In this document: positions 8,197 through 16,402 of the stretch, one piece after another
Position numbering within the stretch: the stretch's first letter is position 1
Layout: the number at the start of each line of letters is the position of its first letter
Assembly (NCBI RefSeq): GCF_018128245.1
Contig: NZ_CP072378.1
Span: 1,922,001-1,986,000, forward strand
From: Leptotrichia sp. oral taxon 221
GTDB lineage: Bacteria; Fusobacteriota; Fusobacteriia; Fusobacteriales; Leptotrichiaceae
Reading direction: 5' to 3'
DNA length: 64,000 nucleotides
The notes under the pieces: generated by a model
Told to the model about the DNA's origin: nothing
What the model saw: the letters and a program-made list of their open reading frames with translations, nothing else
Databases searched by the model: none
Position numbers and translations under genes: made by a program

Positions 8197-9165
8197 TTAT
8201 TCTCCGGCTTCTTCGCTTAAATCGTAGCCTAATTCTTTCATTTTATCAATGATTTCATTTAGAGATTTTCTCCCTAAATTTTTAATTTTTAATAATTCAA
8301 CATATGACATTGAAGTTAAATCAGAAATTGTATTAATATTTGCTTTTTTCAAACAATTATATGATCTTACTGTGAAATCTAATTCTTCAATCTTCATATC
8401 TTCAATATTATTTTCTACTTCAGTATTAGTTTCTGTAGTTTCGTCTTCACTACCTCTAAATTTATTCATACTATTTCCAATATTAGTAAATGGTTTAATA
8501 TGAGCTGTCAATAAATCTACTGCATATGATAATGCATCATGAATTTCAATACTACCATCTGTAGTTACTTCTAATTCTAATTTATCATAATTTGTAACTC
8601 TTCCTACCATTGTATCTTCAACAGTATAATTAACTTTTCTAATAGGTGTATATATAGCATCTACTGCTAAATACCCTATTGGCCATCCTTCAGTGTCAAT
8701 TTCATCAGAAACTACAAATCCTTCACCAGAATCTACTAAAAATTCCATATCAACTTCTCTATCGGTAGTAACCGTAGCAATAACTTGGTCTGGATTTATA
8801 ATTTTCACTCCAGGCTCTGTTTTAATATCAGCTGCCGTTATAACTTTAGGTCCTTTAACAGAAAGTGTCATTTTTTTCTCACCTGGCTCATCTGCTTCTA
8901 CTACTATTTCTTTTACATTTAAAATAATATCAGTTACAGCTTCTTTTACACCTTCCATTGTAGAAAATTCATTTAAAACACCTTCTATTTTGATTCCTTT
9001 TATGGCAGAACCTGGTATTGATGATAATAATATTCTTCTTAAAGCATTTCCAATAGTGTTACCATAACCTCTGTATAAAGGTTCTAGTATATATTTAGCT
9101 GAATAATCGCTTTCTTTTTCTTCTGTTAATTTAACATCTTTAGCTATTTTTTCAATTTTTAACAA
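8197..9165 (-). CDS. rpoA: RNA polymerase alpha subunit
   Basis: 322 residues. The N-terminal dimerisation domain shows EPLYRGYGNTIGNALRRILLSSIPG (residues about 28-52); a linker rich in E/T/N (about 235-255) leads to the C-terminal DNA-binding domain (LDFTVRSYNCLKKANI, LKIKNLGRKSLNEI). It nucleates RNA polymerase assembly and contacts UP elements and activators. Sits between rpsD and rplQ as in most bacteria. Confidence 0.98.
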   Translation of the reverse strand: MLKIEKIAKDVKLTEEKESDYSAKYILEPLYRGYGNTIGNALRRILLSSIPGSAIKGIKIEGVLNEFSTMEGVKEAVTDIILNVKEIVVEADEPGEKKMTLSVKGPKVITAADIKTEPGVKIINPDQVIATVTTDREVDMEFLVDSGEGFVVSDEIDTEGWPIGYLAVDAIYTPIRKVNYTVEDTMVGRVTNYDKLELEVTTDGSIEIHDALSYAVDLLTAHIKPFTNIGNSMNKFRGSEDETTETNTEVENNIEDMKIEELDFTVRSYNCLKKANINTISDLTSMSYVELLKIKNLGRKSLNEIIDKMKELGYDLSEEAGE

Positions 9166-9195
9166 GCTAATTCATCTCCTTGGATTAAAATATTA

Positions 9196-9783
9196 TTATC
9201 TAGAATAGAACTCGATAATCATCGCTTCGTCGATTTCAAAATCAACAGCATCTCTTCCTGGATTTTCTAAAACTTTACCAGTTAAAGTTCCTTCTTCTAA
9301 AGATAACCATCCTGGAACTGTTTTTTGTCCAACAGATTCTTTAATTACAGATAATTCTTTTGAATTTTCTTTAACAGTAATTACATCACCTTGTTTTACT
9401 CTGTATGAAGCGATGTCTACTCTTTTTCCATTAATTAAAATATGTCCATGACTAACTATTTGTCTAGCTTGTCTTCTAGTTGAACCGAATCCTAATCTAT
9501 AGATTACGTTATCTAATCTTCTTTCTAAGTATTGAAGTAATAATACCCCTGTTACTCCTTCTTTTCTTGTTGCTTCTTCATATAATTTATGGAATTGTTT
9601 TTCTTGTACTCCATAAACAAATCTTGCTCTTTGTTTTTCTCTTAACTGTGTTCCATATTCAGTTAATTTTCTATTTGCATTTGGTCTAATATTTCTATTT
9701 GATTTTTTGTTTACTCCTAAAACACTAGGATCTAAACCAAGATTTCTACATCTTTTTAAAACCGGCTGTCTATCTCTTGCCAT
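9196..9783 (-). CDS. rpsD: 30S ribosomal protein S4, zinc-free form
   Basis: 195 residues with the S4 RNA-binding fold (LERRLDNVIYRLGFGSTRRQARQIVSHGHILINGKRVDI, about 90-130). The N-terminal region (MARDRQPVLKRCRNLGLDP) has only one cysteine, so this is the C-minus version without the four-Cys zinc site. It is a primary assembly protein that, in several bacteria, represses its own operon by binding mRNA. Confidence 0.98.
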   Translation of the reverse strand: MARDRQPVLKRCRNLGLDPSVLGVNKKSNRNIRPNANRKLTEYGTQLREKQRARFVYGVQEKQFHKLYEEATRKEGVTGVLLLQYLERRLDNVIYRLGFGSTRRQARQIVSHGHILINGKRVDIASYRVKQGDVITVKENSKELSVIKESVGQKTVPGWLSLEEGTLTGKVLENPGRDAVDFEIDEAMIIEFYSR

Positions 9784-9811
9784 TTATCTATTTCCTCCTT
9801 AGTTTATAAAA

Positions 9812-10201
9812 TTACGGTCTTCTCTTTTTAGGCGGTCTAGCACCATTGTGAGGTACTGGAGTAATGTCAACTATTCTAGTTACTTCTAATCCAGTCGCTT
9901 GGATTGATCTTATAGAAGCTTCTCTTCCTGATCCTGGTCCTTTAATTTTAACTTCGATTTGTTTCATTCCGTTTTCGATTGCAACTTGTGCTGCTTGTTC
10001 AGCTGCTATTTGAGCTGCAAATGGAGTTCCTTTTTTAGTTCCTTTGAACCCTGAAGTTCCTCCTGATTTCCAAATTACTACTTTTCCTTCTGCATCTGTA
10101 ATAGTTACAACAGTATTATTGAAAGTAGAGTGTATATATGCTATTCCATTAGGAATGTTTTTTAATTTTTTCTTTTTTGAAACTGCTGGTTTTTTAGCCA
10201 C
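9812..10201 (-). CDS. rpsK: 30S ribosomal protein S11
   Basis: 129 residues. Contains the S11 core [30 protein letters not shown] and the C-terminal [18 protein letters not shown]. It lies in the 30S platform next to the mRNA exit. 28 nt upstream of rpsD in the alpha operon, with a GGAGG ribosome-binding site. Confidence 0.98.
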   Translation of the reverse strand: MAKKPAVSKKKKLKNIPNGIAYIHSTFNNTVVTITDAEGKVVIWKSGGTSGFKGTKKGTPFAAQIAAEQAAQVAIENGMKQIEVKIKGPGSGREASIRSIQATGLEVTRIVDITPVPHNGARPPKKRRP

Positions 10202-10224
10202 TTATGGTTTCCTCCTTAACTTAA

Positions 10225-10590
10225 TTATTTTTTCTTAGCAACTGCCATTTTAACTGGCCCTTTTCTTGTTCTTGCATTTGTTTTAGTTTTTTGTCCTCTT
10301 ACAGGTAATCCATTTCTATGTCTTAATCCTCTGTAACTCTTAATGTCAAGTAATCTTTTTATATTAAGTCTAATTTCTTTTCTTAATTCTCCTTCAACTT
10401 TATATTCTTCTACAAAGTTTCTGATTTGTGCTACTTGTTCTTCAGTTAAATCTTTAACTCTGATGTTTTTATCAACACCTGCTTTTTCTAAAATTTTGTT
10501 TGAAGTACTTTTCCCGATTCCAAAGATATAAGTTAATGAAATTTCAACTCTTTTATTTCTTGGAATATCAACTCCTGCTATTCTAGCCAA
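10225..10590 (-). CDS. rpsM: 30S ribosomal protein S13
   Basis: 121 residues beginning [26 protein letters not shown] and ending in the basic [27 protein letters not shown] tail that reaches the P-site tRNA. First S-protein gene of the alpha operon. Unlike its neighbours, which are 20-30 nt apart, it is preceded by a 180-nt untranslated leader. Confidence 0.98.
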   Translation of the reverse strand: MARIAGVDIPRNKRVEISLTYIFGIGKSTSNKILEKAGVDKNIRVKDLTEEQVAQIRNFVEEYKVEGELRKEIRLNIKRLLDIKSYRGLRHRNGLPVRGQKTKTNARTRKGPVKMAVAKKK

Positions 10591-10769
10591 ATTCGTTCCT
10601 CCTCATTTTTTTGATATTTTTAAATCTTCTTCAATATGCCCTTACATAAGTTTTATAAGGAATAAGCTCTACAGCCAAACATACTTTTACAATTTTTACC
10701 TTCAATATCTTTTATAATATAAGTATATCTAATAAAAATCTTTATAGTTTGTTTATTTGTCAATCTTAA
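10591..10769 (-). promoter_or_regulatory. 180-nt untranslated leader between rpmJ and rpsM
   Basis: This gap is much longer than any other in the operon. On the minus strand it contains a CCTTA...TAAGG stem-loop (in CCTTATAAAACTTATGTAAGG) preceded by GGCTGTAGAGC, then the GAGGAGG ribosome-binding site. In other bacteria S4 represses the alpha operon at the rpsM leader, so an autoregulatory RNA here is a reasonable inference. A TTGACA occurs near 10756-10761 but without a -10 at proper distance. Confidence 0.4.
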
Positions 10770-10883
10770 TTATCCTTGTATTTGCTTATGTTTAGGGTTT
10801 TCGCATATTACTCTTACTTTCCCGTGACGTTTAACGATTTTACATTTGTCACAAATAGGTTTTACTGAAGCTTTTACTTTCAC
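10770..10883 (-). CDS. rpmJ: 50S ribosomal protein L36
   Basis: A 37-residue protein, [20 protein letters not shown] then [17 protein letters not shown]. It has the zinc-ribbon ligands CxxC...C...H of the zinc-binding L36 form. The start codon is GTG at 10883, with AAGGAGGG 6 nt upstream; no in-frame ATG exists. Located between infA and rpsM as in most bacteria. Confidence 0.95.
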   Translation of the reverse strand: MKVKASVKPICDKCKIVKRHGKVRVICENPKHKQIQG

Positions 10884-10909
10884 TAAAAACCCTCCTTTCA
10901 AATACTAGT

Positions 10910-11128
10910 TTATTTTTTTCTGTAAACTATTCTACCTCTTGATAAATCATACGGTGAAACTTCTACCGTTACTTTATCACCAGGTAAAATTTTGATGTAA
11001 TTCATTCTCATTTTTCCTGAGATATGTCCTAACACTTCGTGACCATTTTCCAATCTTACTTGGAACATAGCGTTTGGTAAGGCTTCTAAAATTTCACCTT
11101 CCAACTCTAAAACATCTTGTTTTGCCAT
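10910..11128 (-). CDS. infA: Translation initiation factor IF-1
   Basis: 72 residues from [20 protein letters not shown], a single S1-like OB fold that binds the 30S A site. A GAGGTG ribosome-binding site lies 6 nt before this ATG; the upstream ATG at 11152 would add eight residues not found in the family and lies only just after the -10 box, so 11128 is preferred. First gene of the alpha operon here, with its own promoter. Confidence 0.96.
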   Translation of the reverse strand: MAKQDVLELEGEILEALPNAMFQVRLENGHEVLGHISGKMRMNYIKILPGDKVTVEVSPYDLSRGRIVYRKK

Positions 11129-11151
11129 AAAAATCACCTCAGATCCTTTCA

Positions 11152-11180
11152 ATTATAACAAAATTTTTAAAAAATGTCTA
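11152..11180 (-). promoter_or_regulatory. Promoter of the infA (alpha) operon
   Basis: TAGACA (11175-11180), a 17-nt spacer and TATAAT (11152-11157), with an extended TGT before the -10. It would give a 5' leader of under 20 nt carrying the infA ribosome-binding site. Expected for an operon cut off from adk-map. Confidence 0.75.
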
Positions 11181-11378
11181 GTTTTTTTGAACATTTCATC
11201 TTTTCAAATTGCTAAAAATTTTTTTAACTTCATTTGAAAAGTTTTTATTTTAAAAATTATGGTAAAATTAAATTCATAAAATCTAATTTTATCCATGTTT
11301 TTTAATTATACGATATTTTTGGGGATTTGTCTACTTAAAAATATTAAAAAACTTATATTTTTTGCTAAATTTGTAAAA

Positions 11379-12107
11379 TTATTTTTCTCCTGTCACTACA
11401 ACTGGCATCGAATTATTAGCATCAAATTTTGACTTATCAAATCCACCATAAATTTTTATATTTTTAAATCCTACTTTTTCAAAATAGTCTTTTAGCTCAT
11501 CAAATGAGATGTTTAGAAGTATTTCTTCGTTTTCTATTTCGTTATCGAGTATTGTTTTGAAAATGATGTTATTTTCTTCATTTAGATAATAGGCCCTCTC
11601 AAATTTTACATTTTCATTTTCAATTAATGGAAGATTTCCAAGAAAATTATTTTCATTTTTATTTTTTATAAATTTTACGAAATTTATAATTTGAATTATT
11701 ATTTTCCCACCAATATTTAATTGTTTGTAGGATTTTTCTAGAAATTCGTAGATTTCTTTTTTGTCGTTTAAATGTGGCAATGCATTTCCTATATTTATTA
11801 TTGTGTCAAATTTTGAGAATTTATCAATATTTAGCATATTTTCATTTAAAATTTTAATTCCCTTTTCAGATGCTTTTTTTATAAGTCTTTCATTTAAATC
11901 AATTGAAGTCAAATCCATACCTTTTTCACTCAAATATTTTGTCACTTTTCCTGTTCCTGCTCCAACATCTAATATTTTTTTACCTTTTACTTCTTCATCC
12001 AAAAATTTTTTCTGCATTGGTGACAATGGAAAAATATAGTCGTATTTATCTGCAATTGTATCATTAAACTTTTTCATACTTTTTTCATTTTCGATTTTTT
12101 TTAACAT
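11379..12107 (-). CDS. Class I SAM-dependent methyltransferase
   Basis: 242 residues with the motif I loop ILDVGAGTGKVTKYLSEKG (about 47-65), the acidic LTSIDLNERLI strand end, and FDTIINIGNALPHLN. These are the Methyltransf_11/25 type fold for small-molecule or protein substrates; the substrate cannot be told. It is a single gene, convergent with nothing and divergent from the MATE exporter gene. An AGGAGCTG ribosome-binding site precedes the ATG. Confidence 0.8.
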   Translation of the reverse strand: MLKKIENEKSMKKFNDTIADKYDYIFPLSPMQKKFLDEEVKGKKILDVGAGTGKVTKYLSEKGMDLTSIDLNERLIKKASEKGIKILNENMLNIDKFSKFDTIINIGNALPHLNDKKEIYEFLEKSYKQLNIGGKIIIQIINFVKFIKNKNENNFLGNLPLIENENVKFERAYYLNEENNIIFKTILDNEIENEEILLNISFDELKDYFEKVGFKNIKIYGGFDKSKFDANNSMPVVVTGEK

Positions 12108-12182
12108 AAACTCAGCTCCTTTTTAATTTTATTTTTTCAAATATATTATACTTTTTTTATTGATAAAAATGCAATATTTCTC

Positions 12183-12212
12183 TTTACAAAGTAAAAAAAA
12201 ATTTGCTATAAT
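12183..12212 (+). promoter_or_regulatory. Promoter of the MATE exporter gene
   Basis: TTTACA (12183-12188), an 18-nt spacer and TATAAT (12207-12212) with an extended -10 (TGCTATAAT). It is oriented towards the MATE gene about 100 nt downstream. Confidence 0.65.
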
Positions 12213-12223
12213 GTTTAGAAGTG

Positions 12224-12267
12224 AATAATACAGCCGTATTTTTATAACAATGACGTGCAGTATTATT
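12224..12267 (+). promoter_or_regulatory. Leader inverted repeat upstream of the MATE gene
   Basis: AATAATAC (12224-12231) and GTATTATT (12260-12267) are a perfect 8-bp inverted repeat; GC/GC and GT/AC pairs further in lengthen it imperfectly. A T-rich run follows before the ribosome-binding site. It lies within the predicted transcript and could be an attenuator or a repressor site. Confidence 0.45.
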
Positions 12268-12312
12268 TTTATTTTTTTAAAAATAAATAATTTATAGAAA
12301 GGAAAATTTTTA

Positions 12313-13695
12313 ATGACTTTAACGAAAAGAAAAAGACCAGAAAACAAAATGGGGACTATGCCCATTAATAAACTTATAATTAATATGTCACTGCCTCTTA
12401 TAACTTCGATGTTTGTACAGGCTTTTTATAATATTGTAGATAGCCTTTTTGTGGCTAGAATTAACGAGGATGCTCTTACTGCCGTTTCAATGTCGTTTCC
12501 TGCTCAAAATCTTATGATTTCAGCTGGAGTTGGTGTTGGAGTTGGGATAACTGCTTTGATTGCTCGATATTTAGGAGCTCATGATGAAAAAGGGATAACT
12601 CGTGTTGTACATAATGGGATTTTCTTAGGGATTTTAAATTCTATTTTGTTTGCACTTTTTGGAATATTTTTGGCAAAATTTTATTTTGAATTTCAAAAAG
12701 CTTCAGGAATTATTGAAACATACGGAATCCAATATTTGAGTATTTGTTCTATTTTTGCGTTTTCAATTATTATGGAAATTACTTTTGAGAGAATGCTTAT
12801 TGCGTCGGGGAAAACGATTTATACGATGATTACTCAAAGTACAGGAGCTATCATAAATATTATTTTTGATCCGATTTTTATCTTTGGACTTTTTGGATTT
12901 CCAAAAATGGGAATTGTTGGAGCGGCTGTAGCTACAATTTTTGGACAAACTGTAGCAATGTTTATGGCTTTATATTTTAATGTTGTAAAAAATCATGAAG
13001 TTCGTATTTCTATTAAGAAATTTGCAGTGGATTTTAAAACAATTGTTAATATTTATGAAATTGGATTTCCATCAATAGTTATGCAATCTGCAGCATCATT
13101 TATGATATTCCAGCTAAATAATCTTTTAGCTTCGTTTTCTACGACGGCAACAGCGGTTTTAGGAGTGTATTTTAAATTACAAAGTTTTGTTATCTTACCA
13201 GTTTTTGGATTGAATAATTCAGTTATTTCCATTGTTTCATACAACTACGGTGCTGGGAAAATAAAAAGACTTTTGAAAACTGTGAAAGTTGCAAATATTT
13301 ATGCATTTAGTATTATGCTTGCTGGATTTGTGCTTTGCCAGATTTTGCCAGTTCAAATTTTGAAAATATTTGATGCGTCAGACAATATGCTTGCGATTGG
13401 AGTTCCTGCACTTAGAATAATAAGTTTTTCATTCCTTATCGCACCTTTTTCAATTGTTTCGAGCGGGACTTTCCAATCTTTAGGTAAAGGTACATTTAGT
13501 CTTATTATTTCACTAATTCGTCAATTAATTGTAATTCTTCCACTTTCATATTTACTTTCTAGAGTAATGGGAATGAAAGGTGTTTGGATTGCTTTTCCGA
13601 TAGCAGAAATTGTTGCTGGAATTTTAACAACTATTTATCTAAGAAAACTTTATAAAAATGAGATAATGAAGAGAAATATTAAACGTCATAGATAA
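12313..13695 (+). CDS. MATE family multidrug/Na+ (or H+) antiporter
   Basis: 460 residues with 12 hydrophobic segments and MATE signatures: NMSLPLITSMFVQAFYNIVDSLFVAR near the N-terminus and GVGVGITALIARYLGAHDEKG after helix 2, then a second MatE repeat from about residue 240. It exports cationic drugs or metabolites in exchange for Na+ or H+. GAAAGGAAAATTTTTA precedes the ATG. One of only three intact genes on the plus strand. It breaks the usual adk-map-infA order. Confidence 0.92.
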   Translation: MTLTKRKRPENKMGTMPINKLIINMSLPLITSMFVQAFYNIVDSLFVARINEDALTAVSMSFPAQNLMISAGVGVGVGITALIARYLGAHDEKGITRVVHNGIFLGILNSILFALFGIFLAKFYFEFQKASGIIETYGIQYLSICSIFAFSIIMEITFERMLIASGKTIYTMITQSTGAIINIIFDPIFIFGLFGFPKMGIVGAAVATIFGQTVAMFMALYFNVVKNHEVRISIKKFAVDFKTIVNIYEIGFPSIVMQSAASFMIFQLNNLLASFSTTATAVLGVYFKLQSFVILPVFGLNNSVISIVSYNYGAGKIKRLLKTVKVANIYAFSIMLAGFVLCQILPVQILKIFDASDNMLAIGVPALRIISFSFLIAPFSIVSSGTFQSLGKGTFSLIISLIRQLIVILPLSYLLSRVMGMKGVWIAFPIAEIVAGILTTIYLRKLYKNEIMKRNIKRHR

Positions 13696-13720
13696 AATTA
13701 GAAAAATAAATTTATAGAAT

Positions 13721-13769
13721 AAAAAACGGTCTTTTAAGGATATAATATCTCCCATAGAGACCGTTTTTT
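13721..13769. terminator. Bidirectional terminator between MATE and DUF1304 genes
   Basis: AAAAAACGGTCT (13721-13732) and AGACCGTTTTTT (13758-13769) form a perfect 12-bp stem with A and T runs on the outside. It serves the plus-strand MATE gene and the convergent DUF1304 gene. Confidence 0.9.
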
Positions 13770-13853
13770 TTTATTAAAATATCTAACTTTTAAAATAAAA
13801 AGCTATCTCAATACTTCTAAATAATCACGTCATACATACTCATAAATTCATTT

Positions 13854-14234
13854 CTACAAAATTATATACATCCCTGTAGATATTAGTGCTAGAAGTGCTG
13901 GAATTCCTTGAATGTAAAATATTTTCTTATTAGATGTTATAGAACCATAAATTGCAGCACAAAGAACACAAGTCAAAAAGAAAAATGATAACTGATATCT
14001 AAAAATACCTGTTTCTGTCAAACTCCACAACAGTCCTACTGCAAGAAAAGCATTATACAAACCTTGATTTGAAAATAAATTTTTAACACGTTCATCTTTT
14101 AGAAATTCTGAATCTAATCCAAAAGCTTTTTGAGCAGTTTCACTTTCATTGAAAAACATTTCTAATACAAAAATATAAATATGTTCCAATGCTATGAATA
14201 ACGTTAAAAGTGCTGATAATATTAATAACAACAT
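13854..14234 (-). CDS. DUF1304 family membrane protein
   Basis: 126 residues with four hydrophobic helices: LLLILSALLTLFIALEHIYIFVLEMFF, then NQGLYNAFLAVGLLW, LSFFFLTCVLCAAIYGSI and IQGIPALLALISTGMYI. The EHIYIFVLEMF and NQGLYNxFLAxGL motifs are diagnostic of DUF1304. Function is unknown. AAAGGAGG precedes the ATG. Isolated between two terminators, so it should have its own promoter in the 50 nt upstream. Confidence 0.88.
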   Translation of the reverse strand: MLLLILSALLTLFIALEHIYIFVLEMFFNESETAQKAFGLDSEFLKDERVKNLFSNQGLYNAFLAVGLLWSLTETGIFRYQLSFFFLTCVLCAAIYGSITSNKKIFYIQGIPALLALISTGMYIIL

Positions 14235-14285
14235 TTTTCCTCCTTTCTTTGCAAAAGCAAAATTTTTAATTTTTTCTAGTGATAT

Positions 14286-14327
14286 GAAAAAACTGTCTAA
14301 AAATAGCTCTATTTTTAAACAGTTTTC
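14286..14327 (-). terminator. Terminator of the adk-map operon
   Basis: On the minus strand a long hairpin AAAACTGTTTAAAAATAG/CTATTTTTAGACAGTTTT with a three-base loop is followed by Ts. It lies about 70 nt past the map stop and separates map from DUF1304. Confidence 0.8.
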
Positions 14328-14398
14328 ATTATTTTTAGTTTTAGTTTTAATTTAATAAATTTATCAAAAAATTTTTTAATTTTAAATTCTAAAATAAT

Positions 14399-15172
14399 TT
14401 AGTCATTTACACTTAAAATAACTGGCTTCCCATCAATAATGGCGATACTATGTTCGTATTGTGCTGATCTTTTTCCATCTTTTGTTACGGCTGTCCACAT
14501 ATCTGGCAAGATTTTTACTCTGTAAGTTCCTACATTTACCATTGGTTCGATTGTGATTACCATTCCATCTTCAATTTTTGCACCAGTTCCAGCTCTTCCG
14601 TAATTTGGTACCATTGGGTCTTCGTGCATTTCTTTTCCACAACCGTGTCCAGCAAAGTCTCTTACTAAAGAAAATCCATATTTTTCAACGTATTCTTGAA
14701 TTGCAGCTCCGATGTCTCCTATTCTGTTTCCAGCTCTTGATGCTTCGATTCCAATTTCTCTTGCTTTTTCAGTTACTTCCATCAATTTTTTAGAAGTTTC
14801 GTCAATTTCACCTACAGCATAAGTTATTGCTGCATCTCCAAAATATCCATCTAAAACAGTAACTGTATCAATTGTCAAAATATCCCCTTCTTTTAAAATT
14901 TGTTTTTTGCTAGGAATTCCGTGTACAACAACTTCGTTTACAGAAATACAAGTTGCTGCTGGATATGGTGGGTAAGGTCTTCCAATGTCATATCCTTTTG
15001 TTCCTGGAATTGCACCTTTACTTCTTATAAAATCTTCTGATATTTGATCCAATTCGTAAGTGCTAATTCCTGCTTTTATGTATTTAGGCAATACTTCTTC
15101 AAATAATTGTGCAATAATGTGATTTGCAGCTTTTATTTTTTTTATTTCATCTAATGTTTTGTAAATTATCAT
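14399..15172 (-). CDS. map: Methionine aminopeptidase type I
   Basis: 257 residues. The metal ligands are visible in context: DTVTVLDGYFGDAAITY (two Asp), FAGHGCGKEMHEDP (His), TIEPMV (Glu) and YEHSIAI (Glu). It removes the initiator Met from nascent proteins. There is no N-terminal zinc-finger extension, so it is the short type Ia form. 15 nt after adk, as in the ancestral secY-adk-map-infA order. Confidence 0.97.
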   Translation of the reverse strand: MIIYKTLDEIKKIKAANHIIAQLFEEVLPKYIKAGISTYELDQISEDFIRSKGAIPGTKGYDIGRPYPPYPAATCISVNEVVVHGIPSKKQILKEGDILTIDTVTVLDGYFGDAAITYAVGEIDETSKKLMEVTEKAREIGIEASRAGNRIGDIGAAIQEYVEKYGFSLVRDFAGHGCGKEMHEDPMVPNYGRAGTGAKIEDGMVITIEPMVNVGTYRVKILPDMWTAVTKDGKRSAQYEHSIAIIDGKPVILSVND

Positions 15173-15187
15173 TTTAATACTTCTTTC

Positions 15188-15817
15188 CTATTTTTCTAAA
15201 ATTTCAATAATGTCTTTTGTAATATTTTCTAATCCTTGTGCACCGTCTACTTCATAAACTTTATTTTGTTTTTTATAGAAATCTAACACAGGTGCTGTTT
15301 GTTCGTTATAAACTGCCAATCTTTTTTTAACAGTTTCTTCGTTGTCATCTGCTCTTTGTTCTAAATCTTCTAATTTTTCATCTACTGGCGGATTATATTT
15401 AATGTGATAAATTTTTCCAGTCACTTTTGATACTCTTCTTCCAGTAATTCTTTCAATAATTTCATCATCGCTTACTTCTAAAGCAATTACTTTATCAATT
15501 TCTTTTCCAATTTTTTTCATAATTTTGTCTAATTCTTCTGCTTGTGCAACAGTTCTTGGAAATCCATCTAAAATGAATCCTTTTTCGCAATCAGCTTCTT
15601 GCAATCTAGCTTCTACTAATCCATTTACGATTTCATCAGAAACCAATTGACCTTGATCCATTAACTTTTTAGCTTCCAATCCAAGTGGAGTTTTATTTGC
15701 AATCGCACCTCTTAAAATGTCCCCTGTTGAAATTTGAGGAATTTCATATTTTTTGATTAATTCTTTCGCTTGAGTTCCTTTTCCTGCTCCTGGAGCACCA
15801 AATAATATTATATTCAT
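15188..15817 (-). CDS. adk: Adenylate kinase
   Basis: 209 residues with the P-loop GAPGAGKGTQAKEL (7-20), the NMP-binding STGDILR, DGFPRT, and the LID region GRRVSKVTGKIYHIKYNPP. The LID lacks the four zinc-binding cysteines of many Gram-positive enzymes. It interconverts 2 ADP and ATP+AMP. The strong AAAGGAG lies 34 nt upstream of the ATG, beyond a hairpin; only a weak GAAAG is close, which is unusual. Confidence 0.97.
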   Translation of the reverse strand: MNIILFGAPGAGKGTQAKELIKKYEIPQISTGDILRGAIANKTPLGLEAKKLMDQGQLVSDEIVNGLVEARLQEADCEKGFILDGFPRTVAQAEELDKIMKKIGKEIDKVIALEVSDDEIIERITGRRVSKVTGKIYHIKYNPPVDEKLEDLEQRADDNEETVKKRLAVYNEQTAPVLDFYKKQNKVYEVDGAQGLENITKDIIEILEK

Positions 15818-15827
15818 TATCTTTCAT

Positions 15828-15851
15828 AGTATGTTTGGTCGAAAACATACT
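15828..15851 (-). promoter_or_regulatory. Hairpin in the adk leader between Shine-Dalgarno and start
   Basis: AGTATGTTT (15828-15836) and AAACATACT (15843-15851) are a perfect 9-bp inverted repeat with a 6-nt loop. AAAGGAG (15852-15858) abuts it on the 5' side of the mRNA and the ATG is 10 nt past it on the 3' side, so folding would bring the two together. Confidence 0.6.
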
Positions 15852-15999
15852 CTCCTTTCTTTAATTTCTATTTTTAATAATTTTACCATATTTTTTAGTA
15901 AATTTGAATTGCATTTTTCTTGATATTTAGATTACTAGACTTAAACTTTGCTTTTTATACAAAATTTAGTACCTCATCTCTAAATTATAGTTTTTTGGA

Positions 16000-16289
16000 T
16001 TATTTTGTAATATCCTTTTTTATAAACTTGTGATAAATTGTATCTACAACCACTGCAATCGCATTATCTCCTGAAACATTAGCTGCTGTTCCAAAACTAT
16101 CTTGAGTTATATACAAAGCAATAAGTAACGTTCCTAATGGTCCTGCTGAATTAATTCCAACCATTCCTAAAAATGGTAATGCTGACATTATTGCTCCTCC
16201 TGGGGCTCCTGGGGCTGCTACCATTGCGACTCCTAGAGTCATTATGAATGGAACAATGATTGCTAAACTATGTGACATATTATTCATCA
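16000..16289 (-). pseudogene. C-terminal part of a split dicarboxylate/amino acid:cation symporter
   Basis: Encodes NNMSHSLAIIVPFIMTLGVA and then APGAPGGAIMSALPFLGMVG, the last membrane part of a DAACS (SstT/GltP/DctA-type) carrier, ending with a normal stop at 16000. It is separated from its N-terminal part (17663-18578) by a 1373-bp TnpB element. Joining base 17663 to 16289 restores a continuous 401-codon frame (TAVLMMNNMSHSLAI). On its own this piece lacks the substrate-binding NMDG-type region and cannot transport. Confidence 0.85.
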
Positions 16290-16402
16290 GTGAACTACTC
16301 CCGCTTGTAGAAGCGGGAGCTTCTTGGGAAGTATCTGCTTTTGTTAGCCAAATATATTTACCAAGCTCTTCGGGTAGTTCCTACCCTGTCTTCTTTTATT
16401 TT
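16290..16402 (-). ncRNA. Candidate omega RNA at the right end of the tnpB element
   Basis: The stretch after the tnpB stop has two clear hairpins: GGGTAG/CTACCC (16372-16386) and CTCCCGCTT/AAGCGGGAG (16298-16319). In this family the omega RNA ends at the right end and the adjacent host bases act as guide. That guide would start TGATGAATAATATGTCAC (16289 downwards). The 5' end probably lies within tnpB. Confidence 0.5.

Noticed and set aside
12129-12365. Minus-strand 78-codon ORF overlapping the MATE start
   Set aside because: Hydrophobic low-complexity frame across a promoter region with no ribosome-binding site.
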